Below, piece after piece: positions 33,318 through 47,400 of a DNA stretch of 64,000 bases. Source of the DNA: Owenia fusiformis (taxonomy: Eukaryota; Annelida; Polychaeta; Sabellida; Oweniidae). The stretch is taken from positions 32,854,001-32,918,000 of the forward strand of contig CAIIXF020000012.1 of the NCBI GenBank assembly GCA_903813345.2. Direction: 5' to 3'. The number at the start of each line of letters is the position of its first letter. Position 1 is the first letter of the stretch. The notes under the pieces were generated by a model. That model was not told where the DNA came from. It saw nothing but the letters and a program-made list of their open reading frames with translations, and searched no databases. The translations under genes and the position numbers were made by a program.

Positions 33318-33817
33318 NNNNNNNNNNNNNNNNNNNNNNNNNNNNNNNNNNNNNNNNNNNNNNNNNNNNNNNNNNNNNNNNNNNNNNNNNNNNNNNNNNN
33401 NNNNNNNNNNNNNNNNNNNNNNNNNNNNNNNNNNNNNNNNNNNNNNNNNNNNNNNNNNNNNNNNNNNNNNNNNNNNNNNNNNNNNNNNNNNNNNNNNNNN
33501 NNNNNNNNNNNNNNNNNNNNNNNNNNNNNNNNNNNNNNNNNNNNNNNNNNNNNNNNNNNNNNNNNNNNNNNNNNNNNNNNNNNNNNNNNNNNNNNNNNNN
33601 NNNNNNNNNNNNNNNNNNNNNNNNNNNNNNNNNNNNNNNNNNNNNNNNNNNNNNNNNNNNNNNNNNNNNNNNNNNNNNNNNNNNNNNNNNNNNNNNNNNN
33701 NNNNNNNNNNNNNNNNNNNNNNNNNNNNNNNNNNNNNNNNNNNNNNNNNNNNNNNNNNNNNNNNNNNNNNNNNNNNNNNNNNNNNNNNNNNNNNNNNNNN
33801 NNNNNNNNNNNNNNNNN
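33318..33817. other. Assembly gap, 500 N
   Basis: Exactly 500 undetermined bases, a conventional scaffold-join placeholder. Order and distance across it are not proven by the sequence, and the 5' exons of the Ig gene may be lost here. Confidence 0.99.
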
Positions 33818-33823
33818 ACATTT

Positions 33824-34770
33824 GACCTTTAGTTGACCTCCAGTGACCTTCGAAAGGTCAGAATTGTTGATTTTTCAAATCGAGTTTTTGGATTCAAATT
33901 TAGGGTTAGCCTAAGCATAAAAGACCTACTGAGTTCAAAAACAGTAATAATTTCAAGGTCACGGGTCACGGTTATCAAATTAGGTCAAAGGTCAAAATCT
34001 AGGTCAAATCTAATTTTTTTTAAGTTTCTCAACTTTGTCCTTATACTTCATTATTTCTTGCGATGAATTAAACTAAAACTACATTTTAGTATTTCCTACA
34101 AATTATTCACTAGATGTCAGCATTAAATTTTTACCGCTTTTGAGATATTTGACGTCAAAAAACGGTCGAAAAATGTCATTTTTCAACTTGCTTCAATCTG
34201 ACCAATTATTTTTTTTAAAATCATCTACAAGTTCCCATGAGTCCAAAGCTGACCTCAGATTTGAGCTTTGACCTTTAGTTGACCTTCAATGACCTTCGAA
34301 AGGTAAGAAAAGTTGATTTTTCAAATTGAGTCTTTGGATTCAAATTTAGGTCAGCCTTATTACAAAAGACCTACTGAGGTCTAAAAAAGTAAAACTTTTC
34401 AAGGTCAAAGGTCAAGATCATGAAATTAGGTCACAAACTGTGCTATCTAAGTTTTGCAAAGTTCGAGACTACAAACCAATATTTTTAATCCGAAGTTGAA
34501 ATATACACATTCCTCTAAGGGTTCTACACATATTAGCAATTGACTATCTAATAGAATTTTGTCCAAGTTTGAGATATAAGAGTTCAAAAGTTGAAAAAAG
34601 GTCAATTTCGAAATTTTTCAAGGTCAAATTTAAACTTGCTTCAAATTGACAAAATCTTTTTTTTGAAAATCATCTACAAGTTCTCAGGAGTTCTCATCTG
34701 ACCTCAGATTTGATATTAGTCCTTTAGTTGACCTTCAAATTGTCAAAAATGCCTAAGAGGGCCTCCGTGA
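33824..34770. repeat. ~440-bp satellite rich in TGACCT/AGGTCA
   Basis: Blocks at 33824 and 34265 match over more than 100 bp (GACCTTTAGTTGACCT, GACCTTCGAAAGGT, AAAGACCTACTGAG), and a third partial unit begins near 34717. The family recurs in opposite orientation at 53700-54190. The open frame at 33833-34066 is within the satellite. Confidence 0.85.
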
Positions 34771-35399
34771 GATTGCTTGCAATCTTCCAAAGTCTAGTTT
34801 ATGTGTAAAGGCCAGTTGAGCCCAAGTTTTATAGTTAAAACATCAAAGTTTTGATTTGATATTATTTTAAAGGTATATTCTGAATTATAAGTTATTGATT
34901 TAGATTTAGATGTACAAATTACGATTAGGTTAGGATAAGAAATTAAGTTTAGAGTCATTACAAAAGTTAGAACAAAGAAACAAAGAAGTCAAAATGAACA
35001 CAAATAAATATACTTCACCTGGAAATCTACAAGGAGAGAACAACACAAGATAACAGTGGTACACACAACTTTACCCCCATACTGTATCCTGTATTATTCC
35101 ATAATAACATGTTTTCTCCGAGAAAATAACACGGAATAAAATTAATATTCCAAAAATCCCGTATCAGATCCCGTATCAGCCAAAATCCCGTATCAGATCC
35201 CGTATCAGAACTATCAAAAAAAAATTCATGAGACTTAATAGTGTGTCATTATGGTGTATTGTGATCCATATTAGTATTATAAATTATTTCTATAATGAAA
35301 TTTGTTAATAAAAGTTGAAAATGTCATTCGATAGATTAGATTGTATCATTTAATGCCACCATCATTGGTGACGACATAAAAAAACAAGTTTCAGAAAAA

Positions 35400-35550
35400 T
35401 ATTATGGAATAAATAGGTTATTGATGGTCGTGATGGAATATGAATTTTTCCTCGAGAAAATATGATATTGGCCTCGGAAAATATCATATTTACACTCGGG
35501 CTGTCGCCCTCGGTCAATATGATATTTTCCTTGGTATTCATGGTGGTATT
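35400..35550. repeat. Foldback relative of the CTCGG hairpin family
   Basis: ATTATGGAATAAATAGGTTATT, AAAATATGATATTG, ACTCGGGCTGTCGCCCTCGG and CAATATGATATTTTCC form a hairpin related to those at 36130-36300 and 36566-36787; its right outer arm is diverged. Confidence 0.65.
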
Positions 35551-35639
35551 CATTTTAAACGCTTTTTTGACATGAAGTTCGGTTTCTCGTCCCAAGACAA
35601 CCCATCACTATTTTAAAGAAATACGTATGAAATACAAAT

Positions 35640-36100
35640 AAACAGCCCTCCAAACATTACGATCGTTACTCCTTTCCAAGTAGTGTCAAATGAACGACCC
35701 TCAAAACATTATGATCGTTGCTTCTCGCCTAATAATGTCAAAGGAACAGCCCTCCAAGCATGATCGCTGTAATTTTCCTAGTAATGTCAAAAGAACAGCC
35801 CTCCAAGCATGATCGCTGTAATTTTCCTAGTAATGCCAAATGAACAACCCTCCAAACATTATGCTCATTCCTCATCGTCCGTTAATGTCAAATAAAAAGC
35901 CCATCAAACATTATGTTCATTGCTCTTCGCCTAGTAATTCCAAATGAACAGCCCTCCGGACATGATTATTATTCCTCTCTTAGTATTGTCAAATGAAGAT
36001 GGTTGCTTCTCACTTAGTACTTTCAAATGAACAGGCCTCCGAATATTATGATCTTATTTGTTATTTCACCTTCTAGTAGTGTTGAATGAACAGCCCTTTT
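35640..36100. repeat. ~60-bp minisatellite, about eight units
   Basis: Repeated AACAGCCCTCCAAACATTATG followed by a variable TCGTTNCTC and CCTAGTAATGTCAAATG, with units from 50 to 63 bp and point differences between units. Two adjacent units near 35750-35840 are nearly identical. No coding sense is seen. Confidence 0.9.
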
Positions 36101-36129
36101 GCATTGTAATCTGTATCTGTTGCATGCTC

Positions 36130-36305
36130 CTATAGGTTATTTACTGGGAGGCATTGAATATGGGTTTTATTCCGAGGGACTATATGATATTGACCGATGG
36201 GTAATATGATATTGACCGAGGGATCGCAGCGACTGAGTGTCAATATCTTATAGCCCAAGGTCAATATCATATTTTCCGAGGAATAAAACCCATATTCAGT
36301 CCCGA
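36130..36305. repeat. Foldback hairpin, CTCGG family
   Basis: GAATATGGGTTTTATTCC and its complement GGAATAAAACCCATATTC form the outer stem (about 36158 and 36280). The inner stem is AATATGATATTGACC and its complement, with a CGAGGGATCGCAGCGACTGAG apex. It adjoins the larger foldback at 36325-37022. Confidence 0.8.
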
Positions 36306-36324
36306 CCAGAAATAACCTTTTTAT

Positions 36325-37022
36325 TCCATAATACTACTGTTTTCCCAGGGAAATATGAAGGAATAAAAATCGTATTGAATCGTATTACATGAAAAATCGT
36401 ATTGTCCCCGGGAAAAAATCGTATTGGAGCGTATTACATGAAAAAATCGTATTGTCCCCGGGAATATAATCGTATTGGAACGTATTAACCTATTTTCGGT
36501 TTCCCAATTATTTTTGACCTTGGCTAATTGATAAAAGCATTATCATGATGTAACATTTTAGAGGAATGAATTATGGAATAAATAGGTTATTTCTGGTCGG
36601 GATTGAATATGGGTTTTATTCCTCGGAAAATATGATATTGACCTTGGAAAATATGATATTGACACTCGGTCGCTGCGCTCCCTCGGTTAATATCCAATAC
36701 CCTTCGGTCAATATCATATTGTCCCTCGGAATAAAACCCATATTCAATCCCTCCCAGTAAATAACCTATATTTATACCATAATACACCCCTCTAAAATGC
36801 TACATTTGCATAATGCAGATAACCGACAAAAAATAACCGGGAAACAGAAAATAGGTTAATATGCTCCAATACGATTTTTCCCGGGGGCAATACAATTTTT
36901 TCATGTAATACGCTCCAATACGATTTTTCCCGGGGACGATACGATTTTTTCATGTAATACGATTCAATACGATTTTTATTCCTTCATATTTCCCCGGGAA
37001 AACAGTAGTATTATGGAATAGT
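36325..37022. mobile_element. Large foldback element containing another hairpin element
   Basis: Outer arms 36325-36510 and 36830-37022 are inverted copies carrying two to three repeats of AAAATCGTATTGTCCCCGGG with CGTATTACATG. Between them a second foldback (36566-36787), with ATTATGGAATAAATAGG ends and a CTCGGTCGCTGCGCTC apex, has inserted. There is no transposase. Short open frames here read through the repeat. Confidence 0.8.
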
Positions 37023-37024
37023 AT

Positions 37025-37745
37025 CGACCATGCACGTGTGTATTAGCCATTTTGTGTATTAGCCACCTTCAATCACTCGTATAGGCTCGTATATTAACCA
37101 TTTCGATTACATACTGTGCATTGACCTACTCGTATATTGGCCATCTAAATGCGAGTAGAAATAATCTTGATTTACGTAATTAAAAATTCAATATGATATC
37201 AAATTTGAAATCTACTTGTAAAATGCATCAAGAAATGTTGTTTTAAAAAGTGTTAATCAATTTTGAAGATGTTACTTCTAGGTCGGGGAGATTCTGCATA
37301 GACCCCATGTTTATAAATATTCACAAAAAGGGAAATATCTTTTCTTTTATAGGATAGTTAATATTTCCTTTTGGTGACTGGACATATTTTGATTTGTATA
37401 ACTAGCAGGGTGACATGAAAATTGAACCAATAAAACTGATGAATATTCAAGTTAAAGGGAATTTTCTAATACTCTCCCATGTCAATGTCATCTGCCCAGA
37501 ATTAGCCACCTGGTGGTGAGACTAGTAACTACCTACTCGCATCTGGGTTATTGACCACGTACATTGATCACCTCGTTTGCTGATCACATCGTATATCGAT
37601 CACCCCGTATATTGATCATTTCGATTACGTACATTGACCTCCTCGCGTATTGGCCATCTTTTGAAATGATCACGTACTTGATCACCTCGTATACTGATCA
37701 CATCGTATACTATATCGATCACATCGTATGTTGATATACATATGG
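37025..37745. repeat. Dispersed repeat flanked by CGTATATTGATCAC arrays
   Basis: Two short arrays of a degenerate ~20-bp unit (GTATATTGATCACCTC, or ATTGGCCATC) lie at 37035-37145 and 37555-37740. The unit between, about 37190-37550, recurs reversed at about 55690-56130, sharing GGTCGGGGAGATTC, GACCCCAT and CCACCTGGTGG. Confidence 0.75.
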
Positions 37746-38495
37746 GCCGTAGAATGCTCTCTAAAAGTTATAATCTAAAGTAGAAATAATTCCAACATAT
37801 ATTCATGTTAATTTCAATAAACTATTTTTAAAGTATGGCCATTGTAATTGATCAACACATATATTACTGTAAACGCTTAAATAACAATAAGTTAATGGCA
37901 TAATAAATAATGAACCGTGTGGATGTTTTAAATGACGTGTATCTTGCATTTGGGCGGAACATTTGTCTACAGATTTCAGTGACAACAAAATAAAAAGGTT
38001 CATTTCAGCATATAAAATTAAAATTATAAAGATATTTAATATTACGATTTCGGTTGGTATCATTTAATCAACGAGTCGACATCAATGTCAACACAAGAGA
38101 TTTTGAGAACGATATTGATTTCAATGGATGAATTAAGAGTAATTGTAATGTGATATCGGATTGTTCTAATGAGTACATACATTTTTGACATGTTGAAGAC
38201 ATATACCATTTCGATGTTTTTGGTTTTTTAGAGTGTCGTATACAACAACAGTACCATGACAATACCGCACTTATACCACACCACAGCGCTCTTGCACAAT
38301 GCCAGTGCAGCTCTTGTATCATACACAAGTTCCGCTCTTGAAATCCCTCAATACTGACAAATGGAACGCCCCTTGGAACACTAAATCAAGCAAATGCGTC
38401 AAGCCACGTAAGCATTTAGTGGCATAACTGCGCATTTTATCAACATATCTGAACTGTATAGTGCAAAAGTTCCAGAGGGACCGAAAGATTGGAAG
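37746..38495. other. Upstream region of the secreted-protein gene
   Basis: No repeat or gene stands out in 37800-38495. The last 100 bases before the ATG at 38496 should hold the 5' UTR or promoter. Minus-strand open frames in this stretch have no recognisable features. Confidence 0.35.
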
Positions 38496-41400
38496 ATGTT
38501 TATTACTTTTATAGTAATGCTATTTGTTGCACAAGCTATCGTAGCTGATAGCAAATTATTGAGTAAGTTGTACCTGTTTGTATGATTTTCCTTTATCGTT
38601 TATAATTGTTGAACATAATTCGATTGAATCTTTTTTTTCTTTTTTTTTCTTTTTTTTTTTATTTCAGTTTATCAAGTACAGTTATACAATATTTTTACAT
38701 ACATATAGTACACAATAATTTCACATGACTTTTCTTATATATAGCTCTTGTTCTAATAAGTATTCTAAATTTGGATGTTGACCATATTTATACTTGCTAA
38801 TACAGTTTTTTGTTATTAATACAATATTATTTACATAATTCTCAATATATTTTTTCTTATTTGTATATTTAAGCAAAATTTCCATTTCTGTTAATTTTAT
38901 AGAGCATCCAAATTTTGCATTTATTTTGTTCATTATTTCTTTCCATATATGTTTTACCTTTTTACAAGAGATGAAGAAATGAGCATATGAGTCTTCTTCA
39001 TTTCTGCAAAATTTACAATTGTTTGAGTTTGTCCCTTCAATTTTCCATTTAAATAGATGAATATTTGTGGGATATACCCTATGCAATATTTTGTACTGTA
39101 AGCTCTTTAATCTCGGTTCAGTAATATTTTGAATCATTTTCCAAATATCAGACCAATTAATATTTTGATATTCATTATTCCATCGTTGACAAGCTCCTGG
39201 TATGATATTTTCTTTTTTAATAATTAATTGTTTATAATCTTTCGACTTTGATATTTTTATAATGATATTATTGTACAATCTTTTATTCTGACCAAGTGCA
39301 ATTGTCTTGTTTTTCAATGCATTTTGAATGACAAAATATTCAAGCGTGATAGCTGCATTGTTAGGCATCATTTGTTTGAAGATATTTATATTCTTTAGTT
39401 TCTGTTGATTGTCCAGTACATCATTTACCAAATTGATACCTGCATTTTTCCAATTTTTAAAAAATATAACTTTTCCCTTGTAAGTTATGTTTAGATTGTT
39501 CCAAATATAGCTATTATCAAATATGACATCATCACATGTTTTATATTTGAACCAAGTTTTCAAAAGGAATTCATAGAAGATGGTTGTATTCCCCCAAATA
39601 ATTCGAGGTTTTATAAATTTTAAGTCTGAATTGAAATGAAAAATACTGAAATCAAATCCAATCTTTGATAACATCATTTTACTCATGTTTTTCCAATTTG
39701 AGTTTTCATCCTCAATAAAACGCCTGACCCAGGACATAATAAGTGCCTTTTGATTAACAAATATATCAACCATGTTGATTCCACCTTTTAAGTAAGGCTG
39801 TCTCAACACTTTACGTTTTATTTTTTCTGAACCTTTACCAGATTAACTCCATATAAATTTGTGTATTTTTGAATTGACCTGTTTTAAATATTTGTCTGGA
39901 CATTTAAAAACCATTAACATATGCAACAATTGTGATGCAATCAAATTTTTAACAACACAGACTTTACCAACCAGTGACAAGTTGCGTTTACTCCAATTTT
40001 TCATTAAACATTATCATTTTTTTCAGTCCAATTTGATTCTATTAAATTTGCTGGTTTGTGGTTTGAAAAGTATGTCCCCAGTATTTTTATTTTAGCATTT
40101 TCACCTACTTCCCAGCAGATTCCTAAATGCTTTTCAATAATATTTTTATTTCTTCCGATCCACATTGCTTTTGTTTTTTCCAAGTTAAGTCTGAGTCCCG
40201 ATGTTAAGTAAAATTTGTTTGTATCATCTAAAGTATGCTCTAACGATTGCAAATCTTTAACAAAGATGGTTGTGTCATCTGCATAGCTTGTTAACTTAAT
40301 TTCAGTATTACAGTTTTGAATTTTAATTCCTTTCACATTTTGATTTTGACGAATTTTGCAAGCAAAGATTTCTGTTGATAATATAAAAAGTAATGAACTT
40401 AGTGGACAACCTTGCCTCAAACCTTGATCTAAATTGAAAAATTTTGTGAATAATCCATTATTAGAGACTGTTGACTGTGTATTTTTTGTGAAAATTTCTA
40501 TCCATCTTTGAAATTCAGGACCAAAATTGAATTTTTCAACAACTTTATAAACATACTTCTTAGAAATAGAATCAAACGCCCGTGAATAGTCAAGAGCGAC
40601 CATAATACCTTCAATGTCATCATTATAAACGTAATTCATTATGTCATCTATCAATCTTAAGTTTAGATGTATACCCCTTTCCTTCAAATATGCATTCTGG
40701 TCACTTTCAACCAATTTTTTGATTACAGTCTGCAGTCTGTTGGCCAACACAGTTGCCCCTATTTTATAGTCACAACAAGTTAATGATATAGGCCTGAATG
40801 ATTTTAAACGATTTCTTGGAATATTTTTGCCTTTAAGTATTAATACTATTATTCCTTTCCTTTGACTGCTAGAAAGTTGCCCTGTCTGAAACCCATAATT
40901 TAATGAATTAACTACTAAGCTTTTTACTTTCGTCCAAAACATTTTGTAGAAGGCAGATGTTAATCCATCAATCCCTGGACTACTGTCAGATTTCATTTGT
41001 TTAATAGCTTGTGCACATTCATGTTCATTTATCAAACCTTCACATTTTAATTTGTCATTATCATCTAAAGATGGCATTTCAAGGTCTATTGCAAAATCAT
41101 CTAACGTATAAATAATATCCCCATTTTCCTTATACATTTCACTGTAATATTTAAACAGTTTTTCCATAACTTCACTCATAGAGCTTGTATATACCCCATC
41201 ATCCTCTAACACTTCAATGGCTTTCATTTTTCCATGACTTTTCTCTAATGATAAGAAATAGTTTGTATTCAGTTCACCTCGTTCTACCCATTTAACTTTT
41301 GATCTTAATTGTGCCCCTTTAGCTTTCTTATTTGTCTGAATATCATATTTTACTTGTAACTGTTGAACTCTATTAATATTTTGCGCATTTTGTTCATTTA

Positions 41401-44400
41401 CTAGTTTATCTTGTGCCAATTTTAGCTCTATTTCAATCTGTTTTAACACACATTTTTCTCTAGAAGCACGAGTTTTGCTAAATCTTATACTTGCATCTCT
41501 AATAACACATTTACATGTATCCCATAAAATTTGATCGTTGACTACATTTTTATATGAGTTAACAGTGTCATCAATTAGTTTGTTTATCATTGATACATAT
41601 TCTTGGTTTTTTAAAATTTCATTGTTTAGCTTCCAAAATCCTGTACCTCTGTCCGAGTTTTGCTCTTTTATAGAGACTGTAGTACCCATATGATCAGTAT
41701 TTGAACATGGTATAATATCAGATTCAATAATGTTGTTACTGAGACTGTTATTGACAAAAATGTAGTCAATTCTTCGTGCAATAAAGGGATTATTCCTTGA
41801 CCAAGTGTAACTCTTTTTATCAGGGTTGGAAGATCTCCAGACATCTACAAGATCATTCACATTAACAAAATTATTAAATGCCTGGACTACATTTACATTG
41901 TGAACATTTCCAGATATAATGTCATTATCATTGTTAATAACACAATTCATGTCTCCCGCAACAATGCAATCATTATCAGAATATTTCCCATAGATTTCAA
42001 GTAATTTTCTAAAGAACATAATTTTTTCCCCATCCTTGTTTGGAGCATATATGTTAAAAAGTGTTACATTTCTACCAGAATATTTTATCTTTATTATTTG
42101 CACCCTACCATCACAATTTGCATCAACTCTTTCAATCACTTCTATATCAGCTTTTTTGTTAATCAATATAACCTGCCCTCTACTTTTGTCACCTATACCA
42201 GGAATTCCACAGATTTCACCTCCCCATTGAGTTCTCCATGAATCATGTACATTGGTATTAAAATGAGTTTCTTGTAAGAATATTAAGTCAAAATCATGTT
42301 GTTTTATCCAATTAAAAATGTTTTTACGTTTTCTAGTGTTTTTCAGGCCTCTAACATTGAGTGAGCATATTCTCATGGTATGTTATTTGGGGGGGGGGGT
42401 TATTTCTTCTTCTTGTGGTGGTATTTTTCCTTTTTTGTAGGCTTTTGTCCGCTGGGTGGTGTAAATTCTGGAACTCTTTTACGAGATTGTTTATTTGGTG
42501 TTTCAAGTTCGTGGAGGTTTTTGTTTTGTTTGGATGGTTGTTTTTCTTCAGGATTAGGGTCATTTTCTGGTTCATGAAAGGTATCATCGTCACTTTTGTC
42601 GCTTGTGTCTGTGTCATCATTTTCAGATGTGACTATTTGGTGTTGCACTGGTGGCAGCTGTGCTGAACATTGGTTTCTATCTTGATTCATTTTTGCTTCA
42701 TGATTTAGTGAAGGCTTTGTTGTCTGTTCTTGTGTTTCTCCTCGCTTTGTTTCTGTTTTGGCTGTTTCTGTGTTATGAGCCCAATTGAAAAAAGCCTATG
42801 GAAAATCATCTCCAATTATCACCTAACTTACTATTGATAATTAGTTGAAAGTTAGGTGTAAAAATTCACATGCAAATGAGCTAATTATCAACTTAATTAA
42901 CGCTTAATTTGCAACTTAATTAACGATTAACTACCATCAATATGCAAATGAGCTATTTACGTAAATTAGTTGAAAGTTAGTTGTAAGTTTGATGTAAGTT
43001 AATCTCTAATTATCACCTAACTTACTATTGATAATTAGTTGAAAGTTAGGTTTAAGTCAGATTTGTGACATCTCAAAAATGACTCGCTTCTTTTTTGCTT
43101 CCCTTCACTCGGAGATTTTTGCTTCATCTTGTACTATTTTGTGACGGAATATTCATCTTAATTAAGATCTTTCAGAACAGACAACACTGAACTTGAACTA
43201 TTGAAATTTCACAGCAAGAGGAGGGAAAACCCCATGATTCAATTGATGACATAAGATTTCCTCCTTCGCATACCTCCTTTTGTCGAAAACGTACCCTCCA
43301 TCTTGGTTTTTAAAGTTTTCAAATTGACCTAGATTTAAACCAATCAACGATCGACTCGCTAAACCAATCAGCGACGATGTCATCTCAATACAGATTTACA
43401 TTATAAGCATATGTCATCTTTGAACCCTGGGGTTTCTCCCCCTCTTTTTTAATTCTATTTTGCAAATTTTTAAGATTCATGAAAAGCATGTGAAAACATC
43501 ATCATTGCCATCAACAACTAAAATCAGAACACAAACATTAGACTATAATGTTACATAATAAGGACGTAACAGATATAATCAAAAATATGTTTTGAAATGT
43601 CTTTGATCTAACAATCATTATTTAGAAGAGCACATTTGGATTACTTGTGAAATATAGGTAACCCATGTTAGTACCTAAATTGCATTCTAGGATTAATATT
43701 ATGTGATCTGATTTAAAAAGATTTTTAAATTCATAAACATTTCAGACAGAAGTGTGAATAAGATTTAACATACATTGTATTCATGTTCTACATACCCTTA
43801 TAATAATGTTGACCAAATTTCATGGTAGTGTAACAACCCTGGCCTATATGTAACAGTGGAGTGATCAATAAAATGTTATTAAAGGAAGGAATACCTCTTG
43901 TGTTATGCCTAATTAATGAAAATACATAATAAGTAAGGTCAAGTTAAAATAATGTATTTTATTTCACATGATTATTATTATTATATTAAAAGGTGTTAGC
44001 AATAATTGTATTTATTAATGTAAACAAGTGGTTATCCTTTATGGATACCACCTGATAGTCCCTGATATATATGTCAAGTATCAAATGAATAAAAGTACAA
44101 AATAAGTCATCCTTTATGGATAAACTTATATGGAAATGAATGGATCCAAGTTGAAATGATATCCTTTATGGATTTACATAACATAATCAAGTAGTTATAA
44201 TTCGTAATAGATGTACATAATTAGGTCAAGTAATTGTCATCACTAATGGATGAACACAAATGAATGAAGTAGTTGTCATCCTTAATGGATGAATGTAAAA
44301 GGGCTAAGTACATGTCATCCTTAATGGATGAACAAAAGTGGACTAGGATTAAGTGTTTCTCGTCCTTGAAGGATGATTGTAAAGTGACTAAGTAGTTATC

Positions 44401-47400
44401 ATCCTTAATGGATGAATGTAAAAGGGTAAGTGCATGTCATTCTTAATGGATGAATGTAAAAGGACTAAGTGCATGTCATCCTTAATGGATGAATGTAAAA
44501 GGGGCTAAGTATTTGTCATCCTTAATATATGAACATAAGGTTACTAAGTACATGTTACTCCTAATGAATACGCATAAGTGGACTATGTACATGTCATCCC
44601 TAATGGATGATCATAAGTGGACTATGTACATGTCATCCTTAATGGATGACCTCTAATGAACGAACATAAATACATGTGAAATGAACGAAGTAAAATAATC
44701 ACTAGTGATAATAACGGTTTTAAAATATGTGTGTTCTACAGTATCATATGATCATGTTGAACTAAATATGTACAGAAATTGTGATGTTTGACTTTGAGTA
44801 GAAACTAAACCATTTATATTGAAGTTTCTTAAAGTAAAAAGTTTTCTCAAAATGTGTCCAATAAGAAATTGTGGTAAAGGAGTGATATTAATTTTCCCAA
44901 TAGATGTCCAGTAAAAATGGCCGAGAGAAATGTTGTAATAAATTATCCAAAAGATGGCCAGTAAAAATGACGGGGATTTGAAATTGTACCAAATATTTCC
45001 CTTGCTAAAGAGCTTATAGAACTGGTGGTAATTTGAAATGATACCAGAATTTACTCAATAGGTGGCTAATAAAAGCGGCGGGAGTTTGAAATGTTACAAA
45101 ATTTCCCTTATAAAATGACTAACAAAAATGGCGGGAACTTGAAATGGTCCCAGATTTTACCCAGTAAATGGCTAACAAAAATGGCGGGAACTTGAAATAG
45201 TCCCAGATTTTACCCAGTAAATGGCTTACAAAAATGGCGGGAACTTGAAATGGTCCCAGATTTTACCCAGTAAATGGCTAACAAAAATGGCGGGAACTTG
45301 AAATAGTTCCAGATTTCCAAAGAATTATAAATGCCATAATAATGGAGTAACCATAAAACGTGGCTGATGAAAGTGGTCAATAACACCTTAGGAATATGAC
45401 AAATTACCATCCCTGTTTACTCAATAACAGTTGTAAATGTTAGATGAACGTTTTCCCTTTCCAAAAATATGAGTAATTTTCCATCCCAAAACAGTGAATT
45501 TCCATGTCTAATGTGAAAGGATTTCCAACCAAAACATGAGGGTTTTATCTATAAAATGTACCCATAATGAAGAAATTTATCCACAAAAACACAACTCAAC
45601 TCACTGCAAGGAATTTCTTCCCCAAAATTATAAGGTTTTTACCCATAAGCTTTTGAAATAATACGTCCATAAAACAGTAAAGATTTGTACCCTCAAACAT
45701 GATTGACAAAGCAGGTAAAGTTTTCCCGCCAAAAAGGTGTAATTGCCCGCCAAAGGGTAGTATTTTCCCGCCAAAAACCATAATTACCCGCCAAAAGGCA
45801 TAATTACCCGCCAGAAGGCATAATAAAACATAGGCTTGAAATATAACCTGGAAACCTCTCCATAAAATGGTTTATTTATAATGACTAAACATTGCCTAAA
45901 CACCTGAACACTGCAGCCGAAAATGTATTCAAAGTTATAAATAACCTCCTATATAAGGTATACGAGTATAAATAGAAGGGGAAGTATACTTGCAACGTGG
46001 TATAATGAATTGAATAAAATACTGGGTTATAAAATTGTATGCAATTTGAAATGGTAGACTCCAAACGCTAGAAATTCCAATGATTTTCTAAATGAAATTC
46101 ACATTACGTAGATGACCATAAATAAATGAAGTAACTATGAAGCCACCGAATGTATGAAAGAATGTAATTATTTAGGCCTACCCAAGTTTCAGCTGTTGAA
46201 GTTGAAGCCATGATGGGAGCACGTCCGTCCCTCAGCAAGTTGCAAATATACTACCTCGAACTATGTTCGCGGGCTCATGATCATGTGATCTTCAATCTCG
46301 AGTCTCACGAGATTTGAAACGAGATTTTAAACGAGACCGGAAGTATTTTAACCAAGGATTTAAAAAAAACATTAGCTTCTTCCGTAAGTAGAATATAAAG
46401 TAAAATATCGACCAGGTCCCTTTGCCATACTGGCGATACAATACAAATGTCGGGCCCCTGGTCGCTACATTACTCCCCTAAAAAATGAAGTCTGACCCAG
46501 ACTTACCATATATAATATAAATATATGCATAATATTCAATGTTAAACAATATTCAATGTTCAATAATATTCATGTCAATGTTACAATGTTTCTTACCACA
46601 AGTAGAGTTTCAGCATATTGGCATCCATGATAATTAATAATCCTCAACACACTGAGGTTTTATTACAATTAGTAAATTCTGCATCTATTATAATTATCCT
46701 CAACACACTGAGGTTATTAGTAAAATCTGTATCCATAATACTATTGTTCCTCAACACACTGAGGTTTAAATAACAGTAGTGAAGTCTTGCAAGAAATAAT
46801 AGCCCTGTAAATAAAGAATTTGCATAAATGTACATCTCAATTTGATACATGTCCTCTTCTGCGAATCTCTGGCGTCCGTTTGCCATCAATAGTAGGAACA
46901 TCTCCAGCAGCAGCTCCTCCTCTTCTTTAGGCATCCGTTGCTCCATCACACAATCCTAGGAATCTGTTGATACAGTATATGGCTCCAATAGGTCTCTTCA
47001 GCTGCCAATCCACTTGCAATTGTCCAAGAATACATCATAATAGTCTATAGAAACAATGGAGTCAAAATTAATGGTACGGTAAAGGTGGTCAGTTGATCCT
47101 CTCTAAAGTGGGATTCCTCAAGGGTTTTCCATCTGAGCACAGTTCTATGAGTGACCTGCGGTCCCAAAGTGGCAAGGTCAAACAACTGTCTTGCTCCCAT
47201 CATGCTCGAGGCTTTTCCATCTGAGCACAGTTCTATGAGTGACCTGCGGTCCCAAAGTGGCAAGGTCAAACAACTGTCTCGCTCCTATTTCCATCTGAGC
47301 ATTCCTCTTGTGAGTGACCTACGGTCCCATATAGTAAGGTCAAACAACTGTCCGCTCCCATCACTGACATATCCAAGACCTTATGTCCTCTAACAACAGT

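Noticed and set aside
33248-33836. Long open frames across the gap
   Set aside because: They consist of undetermined bases.
42361-42690. Overlapping frames with strings of Phe/Trp/Leu or Lys/His on both strands
   Set aside because: Opposite-strand and alternate-frame readings of the ORF1 charged tail.
44235-44650. Regularly spaced short repeats resembling a CRISPR array
   Set aside because: Eukaryotic LTR minisatellite with irregular units, no cas genes, spacers also repeated.
45210-45781. Small frames repeated identically at 50878-51449
   Set aside because: They fall in the two LTRs, so identity reflects duplication, not selection.
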